64,000 nucleotides of DNA from Ruminococcus sp. HUN007 (lineage in GTDB: Bacteria > Bacillota > Clostridia > Oscillospirales > Ruminococcaceae). Positions 1-8,803 of the stretch are shown here, piece by piece. The DNA lies in assembly GCF_000712055.1 (NCBI RefSeq), contig NZ_JOOA01000002.1, positions 186,001-250,000 on the forward strand, read 5' to 3'. The notes under the pieces were generated by a model. The model was not told the origin of the DNA, ran no database searches, and was given only the letters and a program-made list of their open reading frames with translations. Numbering within the stretch: position 1 is the stretch's first letter; each line of letters begins with the position of its first letter. The translations under genes and the position numbers were made by a program.

Positions 1-2
1 TC

Positions 3-761
3 CATTCAACCAAGGCCGAAGTAAACTACGATTCACTTACAGGAACATTCTCCGTTCCTGACCGCAGTAATATTTCCGCTCCGAACACCACATTTGCATT
101 TGCTCTCGATGAAAAAGGCATTGTATTTATTGATGACAGCGGACTCGTAAATGATATAATCGGAAACATCCAGCGCTCAAAAAAATGGGCTAAACCAAGC
201 CTTGAACGTTTTATTTACGACTTTCTCGAACAGATAGTCACAAAGGATCAGAGCATACTTGAAACACTTGACAAGGAGCTGGATGACATTGAATCAGAGA
301 TTCTTGCAGGCGGCGGTGAAGATCCTTCGCACAGAGTAAACAAGATTAGAAGTGATCTCCGTGACATGAGGGTACACTATGAACAGCTTCTGGATCTTTC
401 ACAGGAACTTGAAGAGAATGAAAACAACTTCTTCAAGGCTGAAAACGTTCGTTACTTCCACCTTTTCTCACAGAGAACTTCAAGACTTCACGACCTCACA
501 AATTCACTGCGAGAATATTCGATCCAGATACGTGACCTCTATCAGTCACAGCTCGACGTAAGACAGAACCGCATTATGGGGCTTCTCACAATAGTAACAA
601 CAGTATTCACCCCGCTCACACTCATCACCGGCTGGTACGGAATGAACTTCAAATACATGCCGGAACTTGAATACCGTATATCCTACCCTATCGTTATTCT
701 TCTGTGCATAGTTATCGTAATCTCCTGTCTGGCATTCTTCAAAAAGAAAAAGTGGCTCTGA
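3..761 (+). CDS. corA: CorA-family divalent cation transporter, C-terminal part (5' end outside window)
   Basis: The frame is open from base 3, so the start codon lies upstream of the window; about 250 residues are visible of a family that usually has 300-320. The visible part holds the end of the cytoplasmic domain, a long acidic helix (QSILETLDKELDDIESEIL) leading to the membrane, then two transmembrane segments at the C-terminus. The signature YGMN follows the first segment, and the protein ends in the basic tail KKKKWL, as in CorA. The family forms pentameric Mg2+/Co2+ channels in the cytoplasmic membrane. The gene is convergent with the lipoprotein gene at 939-1868 and shares a terminator hairpin with it. 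The family call is firm; ion specificity cannot be told from sequence. Confidence 0.93.
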   Translation, partial: HSTKAEVNYDSLTGTFSVPDRSNISAPNTTFAFALDEKGIVFIDDSGLVNDIIGNIQRSKKWAKPSLERFIYDFLEQIVTKDQSILETLDKELDDIESEILAGGGEDPSHRVNKIRSDLRDMRVHYEQLLDLSQELEENENNFFKAENVRYFHLFSQRTSRLHDLTNSLREYSIQIRDLYQSQLDVRQNRIMGLLTIVTTVFTPLTLITGWYGMNFKYMPELEYRISYPIVILLCIVIVISCLAFFKKKKWL

Positions 762-842
762 TATCAAAGCAAAACATAAACTCTGCTGTGATCAGCTTTG
801 CAGTTTCACCCCAAAAGTTACAGAATAACTAATAACCAAAAT

Positions 843-886
843 AAAACCACCGGTGTTACCTTAAACGGATAACGCCGATGGTTTTA
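843..886. terminator. Bidirectional terminator between corA and the lipoprotein gene
   Basis: Arms AAAACCACCGGTGTTA and TAACGCCGATGGTTTT pair, with G-U pairs, around a short loop. T-rich sequence lies on the + side and A-rich on the other, so it can serve both convergent genes. Confidence 0.8.
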
Positions 887-938
887 TTTATGCTTACTAA
901 GATTATTAAAAAAGTCCTCTGTGCGAATGTGCATGGCA

Positions 939-1868
939 TTATTCAGCTACTGCACTGTTTACAACTTCATCCGGTATTTCCAGTGTACCTGATTCATATC
1001 CGTCTATAGTAACGTTCAGTGTGAACGAATTATATCTGCTTATATTATTCAGGGATTTACCACTCATCATCGGCGTGAAATCAACATCATAGGACTTAAA
1101 CGCCTTTGTTTCCTTATCAAAATACATTGTCATATCCAGTAAAGATGACAGTTCAGCATCTGCAACGCCGTACGGAATGATCACTCCAAAAAGATTCTGG
1201 TTTAAAAAAGCGTACTTGATCTGACCTTTGATTATATACTGGTCATCAGTTTCTTCAAGAGCAAGTTCACGGAAATGAGTGCTTCCGAGATATGATCTTC
1301 TTTTACCGCTTCCGGTTAGCTTATGCCATACACCAGGTTCATCGGAAGTCTTTTCATACAGGGTAGTATAGCCATCAGCATAAATGCTCCAGAACTCTGC
1401 GGATAAAGAATCATCGTCCAGCGAAGTTGAGATCGAACCGCCTACATAGGCAGTTTCGTCATATTCCCTGTAGCTGTAGCTGCTGTAGAGTGTATAATCC
1501 AGTGTCTCACCGTCCAGCTCTGCTGTCATCGAGCATGTTTCGGAAATTGTGCCGTATGTGATGTCGTACTGATGAGCAAAATAATCGACACCGTCGATCA
1601 GGCTTTCCGCGGTTATCTCTTCTTCTGCAGGCTCGGTTACCGGTTCTTCAGCTGTTTCTTCGGCTGTAGTTTCCTCTGCACCTTCTGTCGTTATTTCTTC
1701 AGACACTGCAGTTTCTGCTTCATCATACAGAAGGTCCGTCACAAGTTCGGTTTCTGTTTCTTTGTTTTTCCCGGAACTGTTGTCTCGGCCCGGAAAGCTG
1801 AATGAACAGGATGTGAGTGCTGCGCATAAAAGAAGTGCAAGAACCACAGACAGTTTATTTCTTTTCAT
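939..1868 (-). CDS. Secreted lipoprotein of unknown function with Glu/Thr-rich linker
   Basis: 309 residues. The N-terminus is a lipoprotein signal with lipobox LTSC (lipidated Cys about residue 21), so the mature protein is probably anchored to the outer face of the membrane. Residues about 35-90 are a low-complexity Glu/Thr/Ala linker. The remainder (about 95-300) looks beta-rich and resembles the LolA-like lipoproteins of Firmicutes (phrases such as MYFDKETKAFKSYDVDF), but I cannot name a family with certainty. An AAGGAA ribosome binding site precedes the ATG. The gene is separated from the upstream dockerin gene by a MITE and is probably its own transcription unit. Confidence 0.8.
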   Translation of the reverse strand: MKRNKLSVVLALLLCAALTSCSFSFPGRDNSSGKNKETETELVTDLLYDEAETAVSEEITTEGAEETTAEETAEEPVTEPAEEEITAESLIDGVDYFAHQYDITYGTISETCSMTAELDGETLDYTLYSSYSYREYDETAYVGGSISTSLDDDSLSAEFWSIYADGYTTLYEKTSDEPGVWHKLTGSGKRRSYLGSTHFRELALEETDDQYIIKGQIKYAFLNQNLFGVIIPYGVADAELSSLLDMTMYFDKETKAFKSYDVDFTPMMSGKSLNNISRYNSFTLNVTIDGYESGTLEIPDEVVNSAVAE

Positions 1869-1912
1869 TATTTCTGTTTTCCTTTTCTGAAATTATAGTT
1901 AACGTCAAATTA

Positions 1913-2022
1913 GGGAAACACTGATTAAATCGGAAATCCGGCTTCGCCGGATTTCCGGAGGTGGGATTTGCGGGGCTTCGCCCCGGAGCCCCACGCTGAT
2001 ATATGAATAAATCAGCGTTTCC
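1913..2022. mobile_element. MITE related to the IS5-family element at 36793-38017
   Basis: A 110-base non-coding element bounded by near-perfect terminal inverted repeats. The left end reads GGGAAACACTGATT and the right end, in complement, GGAAACGCTGATT. A direct TTA lies on both sides (1910-1912 and 2023-2025). The interior holds two GC-rich hairpins (arms GGAAATCCGG/CCGGATTTCC and CGGGGC/GCCCCG). The same ends and the same TTA duplication flank the full IS at 36793-38017, so this is probably a non-autonomous derivative mobilised by that transposase family. It sits in the 167-base gap between two minus-strand genes and its hairpins could also act as terminators. Confidence 0.82.
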
Positions 2023-2035
2023 TTATATCTGACTT

Positions 2036-4225
2036 TCACAGGAAAGAACGAAGTATCTCCTTTTTCAGCAGGAGCAGATCGATGATATTCACCTTTCCGT
2101 TGCCGTCAAAGTCCATCCAGTCTTCCTTAACTGCGTTTTCTGCACCGAAGATATACTGCATCACTGATACGATATCTTTGGTGCTGTATTTCTTTTCCGG
2201 TTCCTCCTTCGGCGGGTTCTCCTTAGGATCGGCTTTCTTTATCTGATCGTCAAGGCGTGTAAATGTACCGGCTTCGACGCTGTACTTCCAGAGAGTGTTG
2301 TCTTCCCTGGTAATGAGGATGGTATAGTCACTGCCGTCAAAGAAGGTACCGGTGCTTTCCTTTACATGAGTAAATGAGGCAAATCTGTCGAGGCACGTGA
2401 AGTTTTCTGTTCCGTCATCTGTGCGGAGAGAAATACCAAGAACACTGTCGTCATTTATTACTGTTGTACCCGCTGCTGTTGTATTCTCAGTGAATAAATA
2501 ACGTGTATCCCTTGTTTCGTAATCATACTGCTTGTTATCGAAAAGATCAAATCCGTTTTCAGCCTTTATCTCTTCACCTTGATTTGTACAGCTGTATGCT
2601 TTACCTTCCTTGTCTGTATAGGCAATGTCTGCTTTCTGATTTGTTCCTTCTCCTCGACGGTATAAATAGCCGCATCCTGTAACATCAGAAGCGATAAGAG
2701 CTCTGCCGACTGATTTTGTAATTTCCTTTGATGAAGTTTTCACTTCGGCTTTTATCATGTAAAGATCATTTTTGTCATCAGTAACATAGAACGTGCCGCC
2801 GCGGAAAAGAAATCCTCCGCCGTTTGTAACTACAGACTGCCCCTTCACACAGCTTACCGGGTTGATGTTCAGGTTAAGTCCGAAAAGGCTGTATTCATTT
2901 TCACCGTCTGTTTTATCAGAATACATCAGAGATGTTTTTCCGTCTCTGGTCTGAATAAGATCAGGGTTTGACGGACACATGGCTCTAACATTGCTCATTA
3001 TCTTATTGACTTTGTATCCGCCGCCGGCAACTCCGCTTACAGTTCTTATTATTCCGTCTGAACATAAAAAGTTAGTCATATATTCTGACGCTGTAACAAC
3101 CTTGAAGTCTTCGGTAATGTTATCGCCGTTTATTTTAAGTGTTCCGTCTTTATAAAGAACAATTTGGTTTCCGTAACTGTCGCTGCTTATATCGCTGACA
3201 TTTTCATCGGCTGGAGTAAGTTCTCCTTTGCCCTCTTTGTTGTAGGTATACATAATACCGTCATCAAAGAGCAGATATGCCCATCTTTCATGAATTCCGC
3301 GCTGATCTGAAGATTCGTCAGTAATAATTCTGACTGTTCTTTTGTTTTCCGTATCCAGCGGCTCATCGACCGGTTTGTTCTCGATAACTTTGATTTTACC
3401 TTTTCCGATCTGATTGCCATCTTTATCACTGTACTGATATTCCGTTTCACCGGTTTTTTCAGAATAGATAAAGTTGTAGTAATCTTCATCCGCTTCATCG
3501 GTAAAAGTATCGGCTGAATAATTTGTAAACTTCACTGTTTCAGGATCAGTTACAGTAAACTTTCCTTTAATTGCTCCGGCCGGTCTTACTGCAAGCGGTG
3601 CAAGAAATCCTGCGGGCAGTTCGTAGTCAGAAGTTCTGATGTACTTCACTACTTCAGCACTGTCGATCTTTTCGTCAATATACAGTCTTTTAAGATCAAG
3701 TTCCTTAAGTGCATCAAGATTCTTTACCGTCGTTCCGGAAGTGGAAACACTCAGAAGACCTGAGAATGGCTTTAAAGTATTAAGATCAAAGTCTTCGGTA
3801 TTGAATATATCAATATCATTAATGTGAGCTATTTCTTTATCGCATTCAGCAAATGTCGAATCAGTAAGTTCTATATGATGAACATTCACAACGTCACACA
3901 GTAAAACAGGATCGAAGTTCTTCCAGTTTAATATATTTATATGACTTAATTCAGGCATCTTTGTGAGATCTTTAAGTGAACTGATTTCTTTGATAATACT
4001 GCCGTCAAGAGTTACAGTGAAAACTTCCTTAAGTTCCTCATCGGATATGACGCCGTCCTTGTTTCTGTCAAACAGCGAATCATGCTTCAGAATAGACTCA
4101 ATGATCTTATCATTGATATCTGCCTTCTGAACCTTTGTTTCCTCGGCACCGATAAATGTCATGCACTGTGAAGCGAGAATGACTGCTGATGCAAATGCTG
4201 TCACTTTTCTAAGTTCTTTTTTCAT
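2036..4225 (-). CDS. Secreted dockerin-bearing protein with EF-hand and leucine-rich-like region
   Basis: 729 residues with an N-terminal signal peptide. An EF-hand-like loop, DRNKDGVISDEE, lies near residues 53-64. Residues about 80-200 show short leucine-rich-like units (LKDLTKMPELSHINIL, LKPFSGLLSVSTSG). A large central region of about 300 residues may be a beta-propeller or repeat domain; I cannot name it. The last 55 residues are a dockerin: helix TKDIVSVMQYIFG, then calcium loop DFDGNGKVNIID and helix LLLLKKEIL. The first calcium loop of the usual pair is missing, so this is a half-degenerate dockerin. Dockerins attach proteins to scaffoldin cohesins of cellulosomes. It is the last gene of a three-gene operon with the membrane protein 4247-4672 and the DUF1002 protein 4685-5764. 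Confidence 0.83.
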   Translation of the reverse strand: MKKELRKVTAFASAVILASQCMTFIGAEETKVQKADINDKIIESILKHDSLFDRNKDGVISDEELKEVFTVTLDGSIIKEISSLKDLTKMPELSHINILNWKNFDPVLLCDVVNVHHIELTDSTFAECDKEIAHINDIDIFNTEDFDLNTLKPFSGLLSVSTSGTTVKNLDALKELDLKRLYIDEKIDSAEVVKYIRTSDYELPAGFLAPLAVRPAGAIKGKFTVTDPETVKFTNYSADTFTDEADEDYYNFIYSEKTGETEYQYSDKDGNQIGKGKIKVIENKPVDEPLDTENKRTVRIITDESSDQRGIHERWAYLLFDDGIMYTYNKEGKGELTPADENVSDISSDSYGNQIVLYKDGTLKINGDNITEDFKVVTASEYMTNFLCSDGIIRTVSGVAGGGYKVNKIMSNVRAMCPSNPDLIQTRDGKTSLMYSDKTDGENEYSLFGLNLNINPVSCVKGQSVVTNGGGFLFRGGTFYVTDDKNDLYMIKAEVKTSSKEITKSVGRALIASDVTGCGYLYRRGEGTNQKADIAYTDKEGKAYSCTNQGEEIKAENGFDLFDNKQYDYETRDTRYLFTENTTAAGTTVINDDSVLGISLRTDDGTENFTCLDRFASFTHVKESTGTFFDGSDYTILITREDNTLWKYSVEAGTFTRLDDQIKKADPKENPPKEEPEKKYSTKDIVSVMQYIFGAENAVKEDWMDFDGNGKVNIIDLLLLKKEILRSFL

Positions 4226-4246
4226 TATAAATACCCCCGAAGTAAT

Positions 4247-4672
4247 TTAGCTTATTTTCATTCTTTTAACTATCACACAGGAAAGGACAGAAAAAATTAC
4301 TGCCACGAACTGTGCGATACGAAGAATATTGTTCTCGAAAGAGAAAAATTCCATTGTGCTGATCTTCACTACTGAAAAAACAGCCGCTGCTGCCTGAATA
4401 GCCCAGATTGCAAAGTACACCAGCCATTTAATGCCGCCGCCATGAGCAAAAGCCTTGAAAGATGCATTTACGAGGAATGCAGTAAAAGCTATCAGAAGAT
4501 AGAGTATAATTCCGGCGACTGCTGGCATGAAATAAACCAGCGACTGAGCACCGGCATCGCCAATGACGATCGGTGAAGGAACAGCCTTTGACTTAAGAAT
4601 GAGACTGAAAACAAATTCAGCAGCTATAAAAATGAGTGATGCAGTACAGGATTGTTTGATTTCTTTTTTCAT
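4247..4672 (-). CDS. Small integral membrane protein, unknown function
   Basis: 141 residues with four predicted hydrophobic segments (about 8-27, 46-74, 82-103 and 115-137) separated by short polar loops, so essentially the whole protein lies in the membrane. No motif that I recognise. The ribosome binding site GGAGGG sits six bases before the ATG. It lies 12 bases after the DUF1002 gene and 21 bases before the dockerin gene, all on the minus strand, so the three are probably co-transcribed. A link to export or anchoring of the neighbouring secreted proteins is only a guess. Confidence 0.75.
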   Translation of the reverse strand: MKKEIKQSCTASLIFIAAEFVFSLILKSKAVPSPIVIGDAGAQSLVYFMPAVAGIILYLLIAFTAFLVNASFKAFAHGGGIKWLVYFAIWAIQAAAAVFSVVKISTMEFFSFENNILRIAQFVAVIFSVLSCVIVKRMKIS

Positions 4673-4684
4673 GTCTGTCCCTCC

Positions 4685-5764
4685 TTAGTTTATAATATCT
4701 GAAAGATCTTCAGGAATTACATCATAATCGATTATGTCAGTATTAATGTTATCGAAAATATTCTGTGTCTTTTCCTTTAAGCTGTCAGTATCTATCTTCA
4801 GTTTACCGGTATCGAATGTGAACATGAGCCAGTTTTTAAGCGTTCCCCAGAATTTCTGGAAAGCACTCAGTCCGGAGCTTACTCTTTCAGAAACATCTCC
4901 TATGTTGATCTCAGTATTGAAAGTGATATTGAACCCGTCTGAAATACGGTCAGTAAGTGAAGCCAGTTTGTCTTCAAACTTTCCCTTGTAATTCAGTTTC
5001 GAGAATGATTTTACATAATCGAGCAGCTTGTCATAGGTCTTCTGTTCGAGTTCGATCTTGTACTCGTCAAGATATTTGTCGAGAAGTTCCTTTGCCGAAT
5101 CTTCAGTGAGATTACCGTTGAGAGCCTCAGTCTTCAGATCGTTGATGAACTTGAAAATATATTCCTCGGTCATACTTTTGTCTTCCTTGCCGCCGCCGAT
5201 CTCCTGCTCTTTCAGATTTTCGGCCACTTCGTTGATAATATCACTGGTAACGATAAGTTCCTTTGTGGCAGTCTCTTTCTTTTCCTCGTCAAGCTTTTCG
5301 CCGGATGATTTTTCGTAGGAAGTAAGAATGCCGGTAAGCGCACCCGTACCGGATACCTTGAACGGAGCAGTCGCAAGCACCTGACAGTTTTCGACTCCTG
5401 CAGTAAGCAGAGCGTTGGCTATCATGTTTTCGTCAACGTAAGTGAGGTTTGCAGTCTTTACGATAAGTCCGCCGGTCTGCATAGGCATGATATACGAACA
5501 TGAAAGCGTTCTTGTTCCGATAATATCATCGGAAACCAGTCCCTCAAGGTACTGCCTTTCCTGCTGATTGTTGATCTCGATGACCATGGTGTCCGAAGGA
5601 TCGGCACCGAAAAATTCAAATATCTTTTCTTTCTGTGCATCTGTAAGGTCAGCTCCGAGTGTAATGACCGGGACCGCGTCAGCATATGATGTAAAAGTGA
5701 AAGCACCGGCCGTAAGTGACATTGCCAGAGCCGATGCAATAATTTTAGAAGTTATCCTTTTCAT
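4685..5764 (-). CDS. DUF1002 family secreted protein
   Basis: 359 residues from the chosen ATG at 5764, which is preceded by an ideal AAGGAGGGG site; the in-frame ATG eight codons upstream has no such site. A signal peptide ending near SYADA is followed by the DUF1002 hallmark VITLGADLTDAQKEKIFEFF. The N-terminal 150 residues are the conserved domain. The C-terminal half is helical and charged, with an acidic stretch ending in DVIPEDLSDIIN. DUF1002 proteins are exported, functionally uncharacterised proteins of Firmicutes. It is the first gene of an operon with a membrane protein and a dockerin protein, and a promoter lies at 5887-5915. Confidence 0.9.
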   Translation of the reverse strand: MKRITSKIIASALAMSLTAGAFTFTSYADAVPVITLGADLTDAQKEKIFEFFGADPSDTMVIEINNQQERQYLEGLVSDDIIGTRTLSCSYIMPMQTGGLIVKTANLTYVDENMIANALLTAGVENCQVLATAPFKVSGTGALTGILTSYEKSSGEKLDEEKKETATKELIVTSDIINEVAENLKEQEIGGGKEDKSMTEEYIFKFINDLKTEALNGNLTEDSAKELLDKYLDEYKIELEQKTYDKLLDYVKSFSKLNYKGKFEDKLASLTDRISDGFNITFNTEINIGDVSERVSSGLSAFQKFWGTLKNWLMFTFDTGKLKIDTDSLKEKTQNIFDNINTDIIDYDVIPEDLSDIIN

Positions 5765-5886
5765 ACAGTTCCCCTCCTTAAAAAACAAGGCTGTTCTGTT
5801 ATCCGGAAAAACGTATGAACGCGTTATTTTTCCGGCAAAAGCCTTTCCCCTTTACGCTTAACAAATTCAGCGTATTAATAAATTTT

Positions 5887-5915
5887 ATTATACCCTATTT
5901 TCACAAATTTTGCAA
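5887..5915 (-). promoter_or_regulatory. Promoter for the DUF1002 operon
   Basis: On the minus strand TTGCAA, a 17-base spacer and TATAAT, about 120 bases before the DUF1002 start. Confidence 0.6.
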
Positions 5916-5979
5916 CATTGATAAAACACCGATCTGTCCGTGCATAATACGAAGGAATTTTTTATTAACAAAATATACA

Positions 5980-6008
5980 TTGAAAACAGAAGTATAATCT
6001 GATAGAAT
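5980..6008 (+). promoter_or_regulatory. Promoter for the ParB-like/BMP-like gene
   Basis: TTGAAA, 17 bases, TAGAAT, followed by a GGAGGTG ribosome binding site at 6034-6040 and the ATG at 6045. It is divergent from the DUF1002 promoter. Confidence 0.6.
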
Positions 6009-6044
6009 ATATATGTATGAACATATTAAACATGGAGGTGCAAT

Positions 6045-7961
6045 ATGGCTATTACAGATTATCAGAAAGCTCTGAAAATCGGTCTTAAAACAAAAAGAAC
6101 AGGAAAAAACAGTTTACTGATGAAGCTGGAAGACAGAATCGCAGACGAACCGCCTATGTCCCAGCAGCGTCTCGGCCTTATAGAAATACCTATTGAACTT
6201 ATAGTAGGAACATATTCATCCGGAAGAACAAATGCTTTTGCCAGCGACTTTATGCCGCTTCTTTCGGCTGATACTGAATTCGCTACGAAATGGTCTGAAC
6301 TTTATGACTCTCTTACTGAATCCGGTCAGCGTGACCCGGTTGTCGCTTATGAATATCTGAACCGCTACTACATTGTCGAAGGCAACAAACGTGTCAGCGT
6401 ACAGAAATATATGGATGCAGTTTCAGTCGAAGGCATTGTCACAAGACTGATACCGCAGAAAAGCGATGAACCTGAAATTCTGATCAACTATGAGTATCTT
6501 GAATTCTATAAAAAGACCAAGGTAAATTATATCCTTATGAGCAGGCAGGGAAATTACGAGCGTCTTTACAGACACATTCATCCTTCCGGAAATGATCCGC
6601 TTACTGATGATGAAATGCTCGACCTTAAATATGTCTACAGCTGCTTCAGAAAAAGTTATATTGAAAAAGGCGGTCTCAAAAAATTCAAAGCCAAAATAGG
6701 TGACCAGCTCCTTGCATATATCGACATTTACGGATATGAAAACATATGTGAACAGTCATCCGCTGAAATACGCGAAAACCTGGTCAAGATCTGGAATGAA
6801 TTCACAATGTTTGAAAAGGAACAGCCTCTTCAGATGGTTGATGAACCGGAGGACCAGAAAAAATCCATTGCCCATTCCATTGCTCACATTCTAACGAGCA
6901 ATGTAACAAGTCAGGTACTGAAGGTCGCTTTTGTTCATTTCAAGAGTCCTGAAGAATCAGGCTGGACACGTCGTCATGACCACGAAAGCAAAAAAGTACA
7001 GGAATCTCTCGGTGACAGAATAGAAACATGCTCCGTTGTCACCCATGACAGCAGTGATTATTCTGTACTCGAAGACCTTATCGCCAAAGGCTACAAGCTT
7101 ATTTTCACTACCACACCTGTACTCAGTTCAATAAGTCTGCGGTGTGCAATTGAACACCCTGAGATCACCATATGCAACTGTTCACTCAACAACGCATACA
7201 GGCATTTAAGATCATATTATCTGCGTGTTTACGAAGCGAAATTCGTTATCGGAGCAATTGCCGGAATTATGTCTGAAAACAACAAAATCGGTTATATCGC
7301 CGATTATCCGATCTACGGATCTCCGGCAGCCATCAACGCATTTGCACTCGGCGTAAGACTTACAAATCCACGTGCAAAAGTTTATCTCGAATGGTCATCA
7401 CTTAAAGGTGAGGATCCTCTGGAAAGACTGAAAAAGAAAGATGTCGATATCGTTTCGTTCCCGGACCTTACAGGACGTAACAGTGACAATGATACCGGAC
7501 TGTGCGGTCTGATCAAAGATGCAAAACCTATACAGTTTGCAGTACCGAAATGGAACTGGAGCGTTGTATATGAATCTCTTATCAGGTCTGTTCTTGACGG
7601 AGAATGGAAAAATGAAGACACAACGCATAACGGTCAGGCTCTCAACTACTACTGGGGCATGTCTGCAAACGCTATTGACATTGAAACATTCGAAATAACC
7701 GAAGGTCCAGGTCAGCTTGTCTACATTATAAAGCAAATGGTCAAAAAAGGTCTGATGAATCCGTTCTCCTGTGAAATCAAGGATCAGAACCACCAGATCG
7801 TAAACGAAAACGAAAACCGTATGAGCACATCTGAAATAATAAACATTGACTGGTTTATGGATATAGTCGACGGTAAAATACCTGACATATCAGAGTTTAC
7901 TGAAAGCAGTCATGAACTGATTTCACAGCTTGGAGTAAAACTAAGATATAATCAGAGCTGA
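6045..7961 (+). CDS. ParB-like N-terminal domain fused to a BMP-type periplasmic-binding domain, apparently cytoplasmic
   Basis: 638 residues with no signal peptide or lipobox. Residues about 40-135 resemble the ParB/sulfiredoxin-like fold (IEIPIELIVGT, GQRDPVVAYEY, YYIVEGNKRVSV). Residues about 290-600 match the basic membrane protein (BMP/Med) ligand-binding fold of nucleoside ABC transporters: KVAFVHFKSPEESGWTRRHD at the start and the VIGAIAGIMSENNKIGYIADY stretch. BMP proteins are normally secreted lipoproteins; a cytosolic one fused to a ParB-like domain suggests an intracellular ligand sensor rather than a transporter component. The ribosome binding site is strong (GGAGGTG). A metallophosphoesterase gene follows after 48 bases and is probably co-transcribed. 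The domain reading is good; the role is inference. Confidence 0.82.
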   Translation: MAITDYQKALKIGLKTKRTGKNSLLMKLEDRIADEPPMSQQRLGLIEIPIELIVGTYSSGRTNAFASDFMPLLSADTEFATKWSELYDSLTESGQRDPVVAYEYLNRYYIVEGNKRVSVQKYMDAVSVEGIVTRLIPQKSDEPEILINYEYLEFYKKTKVNYILMSRQGNYERLYRHIHPSGNDPLTDDEMLDLKYVYSCFRKSYIEKGGLKKFKAKIGDQLLAYIDIYGYENICEQSSAEIRENLVKIWNEFTMFEKEQPLQMVDEPEDQKKSIAHSIAHILTSNVTSQVLKVAFVHFKSPEESGWTRRHDHESKKVQESLGDRIETCSVVTHDSSDYSVLEDLIAKGYKLIFTTTPVLSSISLRCAIEHPEITICNCSLNNAYRHLRSYYLRVYEAKFVIGAIAGIMSENNKIGYIADYPIYGSPAAINAFALGVRLTNPRAKVYLEWSSLKGEDPLERLKKKDVDIVSFPDLTGRNSDNDTGLCGLIKDAKPIQFAVPKWNWSVVYESLIRSVLDGEWKNEDTTHNGQALNYYWGMSANAIDIETFEITEGPGQLVYIIKQMVKKGLMNPFSCEIKDQNHQIVNENENRMSTSEIINIDWFMDIVDGKIPDISEFTESSHELISQLGVKLRYNQS

Positions 7962-8009
7962 AAGAAATCCGCATAAGTAAATAAATTAGATTTAAGGAAG
8001 TTGTTTTAA

Positions 8010-8666
8010 ATGATATTAAGAAGAAAGCAGATAAAGGATGATAATCCGGACAAAAACCCGGTAAACATTCTTGTTATTGCCGATGAACAGGTTCAGTCCT
8101 TCTACAGTGACTACGAAGAAAAGCACAGGGTATTTGACGGAATCGACCTTATAATATCCTGCGGCGATCTTTCACCGCATTATCTTTCCTTTATTGCAGA
8201 TGCTGCTCACTGCAACGTTCTTTACGTTAACGGGAACCATCACTGTGACAAGGATGAAGAACATTTAGGGTGTCTTTCGATCGACGGTACACTAAGCGTT
8301 CACAAAGGAATCCGTATTCTCGGTCTCGGAGGATCAATGAAATACAAGGATTGCGGAGCACCGGCAATGTATACTGAAGAAGAAATGGTAAAAAGAGTAA
8401 AGAAGCTCAGAAATACTATCAAAAAAGCCGGAGGATTCGACATACTTGTTACACACTCACCTGCTTTCGGTATCAACGACGGAACCGATCTTCCTCATAC
8501 CGGATTCAAGGTGTTCAATGAACTTCTTGAAGAATACAAACCGAAGTATTTCCTTCACGGCCATATCCACAACAACTACGGAACATACAAACAGAAAACC
8601 GAGCACAATGAAACGCTCATAATCAACGCTCACAGAAGAGTAAACTTTATTTACACTTTTGACTGA
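8010..8666 (+). CDS. Calcineurin-like metallophosphoesterase
   Basis: 218 residues, cytosolic. The metal-binding motifs appear in order: VIADEQ (first aspartate, with the usual DxH changed to DEQ), CGDLS, NGNHHCD, THSPAFG and LHGHIHNN. The length and motif spacing fit small single-domain phosphoesterases that cleave phosphomono- or diesters with two metal ions. The first motif lacks the second metal ligand, so the metal site may be altered. It lies 48 bases after the ParB-like/BMP-like gene and before a strong terminator, so the pair probably forms one operon. Confidence 0.88.
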   Translation: MILRRKQIKDDNPDKNPVNILVIADEQVQSFYSDYEEKHRVFDGIDLIISCGDLSPHYLSFIADAAHCNVLYVNGNHHCDKDEEHLGCLSIDGTLSVHKGIRILGLGGSMKYKDCGAPAMYTEEEMVKRVKKLRNTIKKAGGFDILVTHSPAFGINDGTDLPHTGFKVFNELLEEYKPKYFLHGHIHNNYGTYKQKTEHNETLIINAHRRVNFIYTFD

Positions 8667-8686
8667 CTGAAAAAAATGAAACACGA

Positions 8687-8734
8687 AAAACACCCGCAGG
8701 GTTTGATCATGATCCAAACCCTGCGGGTGTTTTT
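8687..8734. terminator. Strong intrinsic terminator
   Basis: Perfect long hairpin with arms AACACCCGCAGGGTTTG and CAAACCCTGCGGGTGTT, flanked by A-rich and T-rich runs. It ends the phosphoesterase operon and may also serve the convergent thioesterase. Confidence 0.93.
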
Positions 8735-8803
8735 GTTTATTAAATGATGATACGGACACACAACACGGCATCCGCCTGTAAAAAAATGTAGGATAAACGC
8801 CGG

